Below are positions 46,757 through 54,196 of a stretch of 64,000 bases of DNA, one piece after another. The first letter of the stretch is position 1. The number at the start of each line of letters is the position of its first letter. The notes under the pieces were generated by a model, which worked only from the letters and a program-made list of their open reading frames with translations, was not told where the DNA came from and did not search any database. Source of the stretch: Pseudomonadota bacterium. GTDB lineage: Bacteria; Pseudomonadota; Gammaproteobacteria; Pseudomonadales; Oleiphilaceae. The position numbers and the translations under genes are program-made. The stretch lies in assembly GCA_002747395.1 (NCBI GenBank), contig PDPE01000033.1:36566-100565 (forward strand). Direction: 5' to 3'.

Positions 46757-47072
46757 AAAATGGGCACTCTGGATAAATGGAACGACCGGTTTTTCGGTGG
46801 TGTTGAATGAATGACCTGCCCGAAAAACAGAAAAATCTATATCTAAATAAGGTATAGCAGAAATGCCAAAAATTGCTCTGGTTACTTATCCAAAAGGTAT
46901 TTGTGATGAAGAGTCATCACTATGCAAGGAAAGCTCTGAAACTATTCTGGAAATCAAATCCGGCATTTGTCGAGTAGATTAAATAATTTCCTGAAACTGA
47001 CAGAAACTTTCAAATGTCTCGGCTAAATGAGTTTTTTCATACTATTCTGGGAGTTGGCGAACAGACTGTTCC
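46757..47072. other. Intergenic region with a small ORF and a hairpin
   Basis: This 316-bp AT-rich spacer contains a 39-codon ORF (46863-46982), a perfect 7-bp hairpin inside it (46903-46920) and two copies of ACTATTCTGG near 46941 and 47041. No strong promoter consensus was recognised. Confidence 0.5.
46863..46982 (+). CDS. Small ORF, uncertain
   Basis: A 39-residue ORF, too short for the track, reading MPKIALVTYPKGICDEESSL at its N terminus with three Cys residues in all. AAGG lies about ten bases upstream of the ATG. It has no recognised relative. The start MPKIALVTYP resembles the first strand of a Rossmann-type protein, so it could be the remnant of a longer gene. Confidence 0.3.
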   Translation: MPKIALVTYPKGICDEESSLCKESSETILEIKSGICRVD

Positions 47073-47471
47073 ATGACTGGCGAAAAAGATTTACAGACGA
47101 TACTCAGATTTATATCCCCTTGTCTGATAAATGGAGAATATGTGTTTTGCACTCTCCCGGGTGCTCGATACGGGGATTACTCTGAACTCAACCCGATAGT
47201 TGCAATCGCTGAATCAGAGGGGCTTACATTGATTATCCCCAGGTCTGAAGCAGATGAAAGAGGCATTGGTTATGAAACAGTGTTCAAAGGCATCACTTTA
47301 AATGTTCACTCAAGTCTTGATGCCGTCGGGCTGACGGCTGCATTTTCAGATAAACTTGCGGAAAAGGGAATAAGTGCAAATGTTGTTGCAGGTTATTACC
47401 ATGATCATATCTTTGTTCAAGGTGAACTTGCAGAGCACGCCATTGAAGCGCTCAACGAACTTGCTCGCTAA
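47073..47471 (+). CDS. ACT domain protein (ACT_3 / DUF2241 type)
   Basis: A 132-residue protein consisting of an ACT_3-like domain. It has GEYVFCTLPGARYGDYSELN near residue 22, then GLTLIIPRSEADERGI and SLDAVGLTAAFSDKLAEKGI, ending with NVVAGYYHDHIFVQGELAEH. Members are small cytoplasmic proteins, presumed amino-acid or small-ligand sensors, with no established partner. The ribosome binding site is weak. Confidence 0.85.
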   Translation: MTGEKDLQTILRFISPCLINGEYVFCTLPGARYGDYSELNPIVAIAESEGLTLIIPRSEADERGIGYETVFKGITLNVHSSLDAVGLTAAFSDKLAEKGISANVVAGYYHDHIFVQGELAEHAIEALNELAR

Positions 47472-47524
47472 CAACAGAAAAACCATCCGGCAGGAATAAT
47501 AATCCGCAAGCCGGCTGGCTTTAC

Positions 47525-47782
47525 TTGATCACGCCAACCGTTGCCTACACCGAAATCGACCCCTTACGGAAATCAGACCGGGATAAAATTTCGTTAATCA
47601 AGACAGGTTTACCCGAATTGTCTTTTCCATTTGGAAAACGTGCTCGGCGCCGGTTGGTTTTGCTGGCAAAACACGTCTTGGGTAAGACCGCTTTTATTGA
47701 AGTGATCAAAGATGGCCTGCCAGTCCTGTTCGCTGCGGTGGATATTGCGTTTTTTTCATGGGTTCTCCTGAGGTTTGTTTAA
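47525..47782 (+). CDS. Small ORF with C-terminal hydrophobic segment, doubtful
   Basis: An 85-codon ORF with a TTG start. A charged middle (FPFGKRARRRLVLLAKHVLG) is followed by a hydrophobic C terminus (LPVLFAAVDIAFFSWVLLRF). No good ribosome binding site is seen and I recognise no family. It could be the truncated end of a former gene or a chance ORF. Confidence 0.25.
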   Translation: MITPTVAYTEIDPLRKSDRDKISLIKTGLPELSFPFGKRARRRLVLLAKHVLGKTAFIEVIKDGLPVLFAAVDIAFFSWVLLRFV

Positions 47783-47819
47783 GTCAGGGGAGCTTTACTC
47801 TTGTGGAAGCGGGGGTTAA

Positions 47820-47848
47820 ATTATGTCCTGGTTTGAACGGTTACATTG
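47820..47848. repeat. Second copy of a 29-bp dispersed element
   Basis: ATTATGTCCTGGTTTGAACG onwards matches 4197-4225 at 25 of 29 positions, with GGTTTGAACGGTT identical. Both copies contain ATG followed by codons for a similar peptide (MPGFERFH and MSWFERLH). Confidence 0.6.
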
Positions 47849-48029
47849 AAATTTTATGAGATAGAGTCTGAACCCAGTGCTTCGGTCACCAATAACGGGG
47901 TGTAACAAGTACCTAATAAATGGTTATCCGGGGCAGGGCATTGGGGTGATTCAAGGAACGGAAAGTGAATTAGTGTGTTGCCAGTATTGGGATTGCTACT
48001 GCTGGCCTTAATTGCAAAAGGGAGTAGTT

Positions 48030-51000
48030 GTGATTCGATTAAGTTATAGTTTTATTGCCTTCGTTGCCTTTTGGTTGTTGTCTTTTGGCACATCCGCAAC
48101 CGAGTCGTTGTGTGCGGAAGTGAAAATCGAAATTTCCCAGGAGTTAACTTTGGAGCGTCAGGCGTTTGAAGCAATCATGCGAATTACCAATACGCTTGAT
48201 ACCTTTTCCCTCAATAATCTCCAGATCACTATCCACTTCAAGGATGCCAATGGGTTACCGGTTGTGGCCAGTTCAGATCCGAATCATTCAAGTGCGTTGT
48301 TTTTTATCCGATTAGATGGCTCCGCCGGAGTTAGTACATTATCGGAAGGCGAAAATGGCGAAATAACCGATGGCAGTATTGCACCCGCTGAAGTAGGGGA
48401 AATCCGTTGGTTAATTATCCCGGCGCAAGGGGCAGGAGGATCTGATTTAAGCGGGCAGCTTTATTTTGTGGGCGCTGAACTCGATCTAACGTATGGCGGT
48501 CAGCCAAGAACCTTCCAGGTTGCTAATGACACTATCGTTGTTAAACCTCAACCCAAACTTATTCTGGATTATTTCTTAACCCATGAGGTGAATGGTGATA
48601 ACCCGTTTACTTCAGTAATTGAACAGGTCGAACCATATTCGTTAGGCGTGCGTGTCGCCAACCACGGCAGTGGTACGGCACACAAAGTGAAAATCGATTC
48701 CGCACAGCCTGAAATTGTTGAAAACGAAAAAAATCTTCTGGTCGATTTTAGTATTGTGGGTAGTTTCGTTGATGATCAGCCAGCAACCAAAACCCTATTG
48801 CTTGATTTTGGCGATATTGAAGGCAACCGAAATCGAACTGGGCGCTGGATCATGGAAACCTCATTAACGGGAAGATTTGTAGATATCAACGCAAGGGTCA
48901 GTCATGCCGATGAATTAGGTGGCGCGCTTACTTCATTAATCGATGTAGTGAATACCCATCTCCTGGTTAGGGATGTGAGAGTCGATTTGGCTGGGCGTGA
49001 CAATAATCTGGACTTTTTAGCGCATGACGGGGTCAACAATTATAAAGTCTACGAATCAGACAACTTATTGACTGGCGCCCCTGGTTGTGAAGACTGCTCT
49101 GCAGTGACCAAACTGGATGGGGCACTGGGTTCAGAAACACGGGTAGGCAATGAAGCTCGCCGAATGCTGTCGCTCACACCGGTTTCTGGCTTGAGTTATA
49201 TTCAAGTGCCTGATCCCTATGTGGGCGAAAAAGCACTGACCAAGGTGATTCGCGCGGATGGAAAAGTGATCCCGGCCAGTAACTTCTGGTTAAGCAAATC
49301 GATCAAGGATGACAAGATCCATTTTGATTACTTTGTTAATGTCTTTGATAGTCATCCTCAGGTCTCCTATACGCTCGTATTTGGAGATAACTCGGTTGAG
49401 AATCAAGCGCCCGTTATTCAATTTATACAGGATAAAACAGCGGCAGAAGGTGGACAGGTTGGCTTTCTTGTGCAGGCATCGGATCCGAATAATACCATCC
49501 CTGTGCTTTCCATTACCAATCCGCCAACCGGCTCGACGTTTACTTCAGCTAATGATGGAACAGCCACTTTTCACTGGTTCCCGCAGATTGGCCAGGCAGG
49601 TAATTATTTGCTCTCGTTTGAAGCAACGGACGGTCAGTTAAAGTCAACACGAAATGTCAAACTGACGGTAAATCCAGATAATGACAGTGACGGCGATGGT
49701 ATGGAAGACGCCTGGGAGCTAGAACATTTTGGTAATCTGACCCGCGATGGTACCGGAGATTTTGATAATGACGGGATCTCTGATTTGCTTGAATACCTCA
49801 ACGGAAGCAATCCGCTTGTGGCAGAAGCAGCACCAGGTACTCCGGAAATAGTCTCTCCTGGTTATGATGATGACGTGCCAGCACCGTTACCCACATTTGT
49901 TTTGACAAACGCCCAACACAGTGGCGACATGTATGTCTCCTATACGATTGAGCTGTTCCAGGATGCGGGTTATTCGATTATGGTTGGTCGTGTTGAGGCT
50001 ATCCCAGAGGGAGAGGCAACGACAACGATTCCGCTTAGACCAGAACACCTGGTGAGCGGAGGAACCCTAATTGATAACCAGCTCTATTACTGGCGAGCTC
50101 AGGCACTGAGCCAGCACGCAACCAGCGATTGGGTCAACAGCCGATTTCGTCTCAATACTGCAAACCAGTCACCTGAAACTCCTCTCATTTTATCACCTGT
50201 GGAAGGCGCTTTTGTTGGGTCCCCCCATCCGGTACTCTCGGTTAAAAACAGTATTGACCCCGATGGCGATGCGCTCACCTATGGATTCACCGTTTTTCTC
50301 GCTTCGGACACGAACCTGGAAAACCCAGTGGCTGAAGTAATGGGACTACCTGAAGGGAGCAATGGTACGACAAGTTGGTCGGTACCTGCTGAACTGGTAT
50401 CCCAGGAGATGTACCTATGGATCGCTCACGTAGCCGATGAGCATGGTGCTGTGGCCGATAGCGATCCGGCCAGCTTTAAAGTGGCTCGTCTGAATGAGTC
50501 GCCAACGACGCCGACTCTGCGTTTACCTGCCAATCGTGCCATCGTTGACAGTGCGAATGTGGAGTTGGTGATCGAGAATGCGACCGATCCCGAAGGGGCG
50601 ATGCTGAGCTATTTCTTTGAAATCGATGAAACGGATGCTTTCAATTCGCCTTCGCTCATGTCATCTGAGGCCATTGTACAATCTGACTCCCGCACCCGGT
50701 GGCCTATGACCGGGTTGCAGGATGGTACTCAGTATTTCTGGCGGGTTCAGGCGAGTGATGGTCAGAATACCAGTTCATGGGCTTATAGTCAGTTCCAGGT
50801 CAGTTTAGATACCAGTTTACCCGTCCCCACGCTTAATAATCCAGCCCATAACACCTGGGTGGAAGTGACAAGGCCAACCTTGTCTGCGCATCCATTGAGT
50901 TCCGGACAAGTCGATTTGCAGTACGTGTTTGCGGTCTACACCGATGAAAGTGGTGTTGAACTTGTTGTGCAAAGTGCTGGAGTTGAAAAAGATGACATGG

Positions 51001-51614
51001 TTTCATGGACGTTGGATCGTGACTTAATCGAGGGCCAAACCTACTGGTGGCGGGTGAAAGTGTTAGGGGTGAATGATCAAGCCAGCGCCTGGAGTGCACT
51101 GCAGGCCTTTACGGTCAAACTGGACAATGAAAACGATGCCCCAGTATTCACGTTTGTTGAGCCAACTGAAGATATGACCCGCTTTGGTGGTCCTTTGCTG
51201 CTGAAATGGACTGACAGCGATCCCGACAGTTCAGCCAGTATTCGGTTGATTGCCAACACCACCCTCATTGCCGAGGGACTCTCTGAAGATGGCGACGGAG
51301 AGCAGGATCAATTCGAATGGGATCTGGATGGGTTGCCCGACGGAGAGTATGTGATTAAAGCGATTATCCGGGATGAAATGTCAACCATCACCGTGACGGG
51401 AATTACATTGACCAAAAACTCACCTCAAGTCTGTGATTTGAATGATGATGGATTGATTGATCGAGTGGACATCAATGCCATCCTGTCACGCAGGAATACG
51501 CTGGCCATCGGAGAAAATGATCCGGCTGATGCCAATGGAGACGGTGTGGTGACGGTAGTCGATGGTGGTTTGTGCGTGAATCAATGTACCTTGTTGAATT
51601 GTGCGTCTCAGTAA
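48030..51614 (+). CDS. Secreted Fn3/Ig-like protein with C-terminal dockerin-like domain
   Basis: I prefer GTG 48030 (MIRLSYSFIAFVAFWLLSF) to the listed TTG 48012, because GGAG lies five bases before it; this gives 1194 residues. A signal peptide (about 1-24) precedes an unrecognised N-terminal region (30-460), an Ig/cadherin-like domain (about 465-548), and a Ca-binding thrombospondin-3-like stretch (DNDSDGDGMEDAWELEHFGN, about 550-595). Then come about four Fn3/Ig-like repeats (605-1028) and another Ig-like domain. The end is dockerin-like: two EF-hand loops, DLNDDGLIDRVD and DANGDGVVTVVD, then a Cys-rich tail. The next gene encodes a cohesin-like protein, the natural partner of a dockerin. 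Likely extracellular or cell-surface; ligand unknown. Confidence 0.82.
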   Translation: MIRLSYSFIAFVAFWLLSFGTSATESLCAEVKIEISQELTLERQAFEAIMRITNTLDTFSLNNLQITIHFKDANGLPVVASSDPNHSSALFFIRLDGSAGVSTLSEGENGEITDGSIAPAEVGEIRWLIIPAQGAGGSDLSGQLYFVGAELDLTYGGQPRTFQVANDTIVVKPQPKLILDYFLTHEVNGDNPFTSVIEQVEPYSLGVRVANHGSGTAHKVKIDSAQPEIVENEKNLLVDFSIVGSFVDDQPATKTLLLDFGDIEGNRNRTGRWIMETSLTGRFVDINARVSHADELGGALTSLIDVVNTHLLVRDVRVDLAGRDNNLDFLAHDGVNNYKVYESDNLLTGAPGCEDCSAVTKLDGALGSETRVGNEARRMLSLTPVSGLSYIQVPDPYVGEKALTKVIRADGKVIPASNFWLSKSIKDDKIHFDYFVNVFDSHPQVSYTLVFGDNSVENQAPVIQFIQDKTAAEGGQVGFLVQASDPNNTIPVLSITNPPTGSTFTSANDGTATFHWFPQIGQAGNYLLSFEATDGQLKSTRNVKLTVNPDNDSDGDGMEDAWELEHFGNLTRDGTGDFDNDGISDLLEYLNGSNPLVAEAAPGTPEIVSPGYDDDVPAPLPTFVLTNAQHSGDMYVSYTIELFQDAGYSIMVGRVEAIPEGEATTTIPLRPEHLVSGGTLIDNQLYYWRAQALSQHATSDWVNSRFRLNTANQSPETPLILSPVEGAFVGSPHPVLSVKNSIDPDGDALTYGFTVFLASDTNLENPVAEVMGLPEGSNGTTSWSVPAELVSQEMYLWIAHVADEHGAVADSDPASFKVARLNESPTTPTLRLPANRAIVDSANVELVIENATDPEGAMLSYFFEIDETDAFNSPSLMSSEAIVQSDSRTRWPMTGLQDGTQYFWRVQASDGQNTSSWAYSQFQVSLDTSLPVPTLNNPAHNTWVEVTRPTLSAHPLSSGQVDLQYVFAVYTDESGVELVVQSAGVEKDDMVSWTLDRDLIEGQTYWWRVKVLGVNDQASAWSALQAFTVKLDNENDAPVFTFVEPTEDMTRFGGPLLLKWTDSDPDSSASIRLIANTTLIAEGLSEDGDGEQDQFEWDLDGLPDGEYVIKAIIRDEMSTITVTGITLTKNSPQVCDLNDDGLIDRVDINAILSRRNTLAIGENDPADANGDGVVTVVDGGLCVNQCTLLNCASQ

Positions 51615-51715
51615 CAGATGGAACAGGTTAAGGGGGGCTGGCGATAGCTACATCACCAGTCTCGCTGCCAGATTGTAATTATTATTGGAAGCAGTAAAAA
51701 ACGGAGAAATTGAGC

Positions 51716-52321
51716 ATGGTTAAAAAAAATTTTTATCGCTGTTTAAGAATAGGGTTACTCAGTCTCGTCGCCTTGTTCTCATTAAACAGTATGGCAGGGT
51801 TTATTGAAACCAGGCCTCACGAGGACACGGTAAGCTTGGGGAGTCAAGCAACGGTGGATGTTTATTTTTCAGACGCGAGTAGTTTGGTCAGAAGTTTCGA
51901 TTTTCTGGTTAGTTTTGATTCCGACATTCTGTCAATTGCTTCTGTTACATTCGGGGATCAGTTTGGCGGGGCGTTGGATGTCTTTCGGGATGTATCTTTT
52001 GGGGCGGATTTTGTGAATGTTAGCGAAATGTCCTTTCTTTCCGATTTGGCATCAGTACAGACTACACTGGATATATTTTTGGCATCTATCACCTTTGATG
52101 CTATGAGTCTGGGAATTTCTGCATTGAGCCTCGCCGGACAGGATTACAATAGTGGGAATATTTTGTTTGATGAGTTAGGTTCTGCTATTGGATTGGATAT
52201 TGTGAAAACAGGTTTCATCAATGTGATTAGCGCCAGCGTGCCGGAAGCACCGATGACTGGATTATTGGCTATCGCTTTGTGTGCGTTTATGACCCAGCGC
52301 AAAAAACGCACTGAATCGTGA
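51716..52321 (+). CDS. Cohesin-like protein with divergent PEP-CTERM sorting tail
   Basis: A protein of about 201 residues. ATG 51716 has GGAG nine bases upstream and fits better than the listed TTG 51710. A signal peptide (about 1-27, GLLSLVALFSLNSMA) is followed by a cohesin-type beta-sandwich: VSLGSQATVDVYFSDASSLV, then FDFLVSFDSDILSIASVTFG, the usual start of cohesin-like domains. The C terminus VPEAPMTGLLAIALCAFMTQ plus RKKR has the PEP-CTERM layout: a PE motif, a membrane helix and a basic end. Such tails are processed by exosortases, although this motif is not canonical. It would anchor or sort a dockerin-binding module. It sits between the dockerin-bearing gene and a rhodanese-like gene. 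Confidence 0.75.
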   Translation: MVKKNFYRCLRIGLLSLVALFSLNSMAGFIETRPHEDTVSLGSQATVDVYFSDASSLVRSFDFLVSFDSDILSIASVTFGDQFGGALDVFRDVSFGADFVNVSEMSFLSDLASVQTTLDIFLASITFDAMSLGISALSLAGQDYNSGNILFDELGSAIGLDIVKTGFINVISASVPEAPMTGLLAIALCAFMTQRKKRTES

Positions 52322-52333
52322 GAGCAGGTTGAT

Positions 52334-53221
52334 ATGACGGGACGAAACAAGAGTCTGTTCAACCTTGGCTGTCTAACGGATGGGGGGTTATGGCTAGTGC
52401 CTATGCTGATGGCCAGTCTTGTTTCCTTTTCCAGCCATGCTGAGCGTGAAGCAGAGTCCACGAGCTGCATGGCGGAACAAACCTATAGAGCCAGTGTAAA
52501 AGAAGTGGTCACTCAGGTACCCGTCGAAACAGATTATTCGTGTCTTGTATCACCGGAAAGCGTCGATTCATCGGGCCGAAAAATCGTGGATACACGAATC
52601 GCACAAGAGTTCCAGCGTGCCTATATTCCTGGTTCAATCAATCTTTCGCCGCACTTTCTCCTCAATGATGGCAAATGGAAGTCACAACCGGTGTTGATCG
52701 TCAATAAAGGAGCGTTAATCAAGGAAAACGCTGCTTTGTGTTTCCAGCTGCATCAGAAGGGATTTAAGGATGCGAAGATTCTGGAAGGGGGGTTGAGCGC
52801 CTGGAATTTGAGTGGACGCCCGTTAGTGGGTTTACCCGATGACATTCATGCGCTATCTCGTATGACGAAAAGGGAGTTTGCGGCGGTGGTGCTGGCGGGT
52901 ACATCCATTATTGTCGTGGGTAATAGCGCTTACGAGCAGGTCCGCGCTCTGTTTCCTTATTACGTGTCGGTGATCAGTGTAATGGATGGTTCGTCACTTG
53001 CAGAGAGCTTGACTCAGGCATTTGATATTCAAGCCTCGTTGCGGCATTCCGTTGTCGTGTTGGAGGCAACATTAAAGGAAACTCCCGGAAGTGGTTATCA
53101 GAATCTGTTCACCTATCGGGCCACATTTTCGGAAATTGTGAATGATTTTCGATCAACGCGACTGACTCAATACAAGCGCACACAGGTACCGGATCGGTAT
53201 CGTTGTAAGGGGCGTAAGTAA
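52334..53221 (+). CDS. Exported rhodanese-like protein lacking the catalytic cysteine
   Basis: A 295-residue protein with an N-terminal hydrophobic export segment (about 19-35, WLVPMLMASLVSFSS). A rhodanese fold follows at about 78-160, with IVDTRIAQEFQRAYIPGSIN and ILEGGLSAWNLSGRPLVG. At the position of the active-site loop it reads VLIVNKGALIKE, so the sulfur-accepting Cys is missing. A second, more degraded rhodanese-like half follows (about 165-275). It is therefore probably not a sulfurtransferase and may bind or scaffold. It starts 12 bp after the cohesin-like gene and ends one base before the next gene. Confidence 0.72.
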   Translation: MTGRNKSLFNLGCLTDGGLWLVPMLMASLVSFSSHAEREAESTSCMAEQTYRASVKEVVTQVPVETDYSCLVSPESVDSSGRKIVDTRIAQEFQRAYIPGSINLSPHFLLNDGKWKSQPVLIVNKGALIKENAALCFQLHQKGFKDAKILEGGLSAWNLSGRPLVGLPDDIHALSRMTKREFAAVVLAGTSIIVVGNSAYEQVRALFPYYVSVISVMDGSSLAESLTQAFDIQASLRHSVVVLEATLKETPGSGYQNLFTYRATFSEIVNDFRSTRLTQYKRTQVPDRYRCKGRK

Positions 53222-53222
53222 A

Positions 53223-54116
53223 ATGAAATGTTTGATTGGCCAGAGAATCAGGCCCATCGCCATTGTAGTCTTATTGTTAGCTCTCGTAGGGGTGGTTTAT
53301 TGGGTAGTTATCTACCTGAATCAAACAGAGACCAGGCAAAATAGTACGACTGTTTCCCAAAAACATCTTCGTTACCAGTTTGAGTTACATAATCGGGGAG
53401 AAGCAGTGGCCGATCAGGTAGATATCACCTTATTCATACCTGATGACAGCCTCCCCTTTCAACGCCGTATCGGTACGAAGGCGGGGAATCTGGCTCAATT
53501 ATCATCAGGTGAATACACTGAGGATGGATTCCGACTTCGACTGAAACGAATTGCGCCATATGCCCGCAAGTCAATTATTCTCGATGCCCAGGTAGAAATT
53601 ACTTCAGGCATGCATATCGTGGAGCCGGGTCAATGGCTTGCTGCGCAACGCTATATTGAAGCCGACCACCCATTGGTGAGACGGGTCGCTCAACAGTTTT
53701 CCTCACTATCAAAACACCTGCAACCCAAAGCGGTCTATAGTTGGGTTGTGGAGAATATTCAGTCATTGAATTATATCCGGGAATCCCGTGGTGCCGTATG
53801 GGTGTTGGAGAATCGAAAAGGAGATTGTACTGAATTCAGTTATTTGTATGTTGCATTGTTGCGGCACTTAGGGATACCGGCAATGCCGGTGGGTGGGTTT
53901 ATCGCAAGGCAGCCAAGCACGGTGCTGGGTGGCGCCGATTACCACAATTGGGCTTACTTCCACCAAGATGGGGAGTGGAAGCTTGCGGATCCGCAGAATG
54001 GCGTGTTTGATCAGTCAGCAGAGAACTATGTGGTGTTTCGGGTGATTAGAGACCCAGAGGATGAGAGAGCGAAATTTTTCACTTCTCACCCGGACGTTCT
54101 GGTCTTTATGCGGTGA
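53223..54116 (+). CDS. Membrane-anchored transglutaminase-like protein
   Basis: A 297-residue protein. One N-terminal membrane helix (about 11-31, IAIVVLLLALVGVVYWVVIY) precedes an extracytoplasmic N-terminal beta region (45-135) and a transglutaminase-like domain (about 150-275). The Cys-His-Asp triad is visible in GDCTEFSYLYV (near residue 200), DYHNWAYF (near 240) and ADPQNGVF (near 256). Such enzymes are cysteine proteases, amidases or crosslinkers. Its place among large surface-type proteins suggests processing or crosslinking of them. The start is one base after the rhodanese-like stop, so translation is probably coupled. Confidence 0.82.
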   Translation: MKCLIGQRIRPIAIVVLLLALVGVVYWVVIYLNQTETRQNSTTVSQKHLRYQFELHNRGEAVADQVDITLFIPDDSLPFQRRIGTKAGNLAQLSSGEYTEDGFRLRLKRIAPYARKSIILDAQVEITSGMHIVEPGQWLAAQRYIEADHPLVRRVAQQFSSLSKHLQPKAVYSWVVENIQSLNYIRESRGAVWVLENRKGDCTEFSYLYVALLRHLGIPAMPVGGFIARQPSTVLGGADYHNWAYFHQDGEWKLADPQNGVFDQSAENYVVFRVIRDPEDERAKFFTSHPDVLVFMR

Positions 54117-54196
54117 GCAACAAAAGGGGTTGGATAAAAGGGCGGCACGTTTCGTTGTGCGATAGACCTGGATAATTTGGTTTAAAAGGGAAAAAG

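Noticed and set aside
48030-52321. Cellulosome locus
   Set aside because: Cohesin- and dockerin-like modules are present, but there is no glycoside hydrolase, carbohydrate esterase or multi-cohesin scaffoldin.
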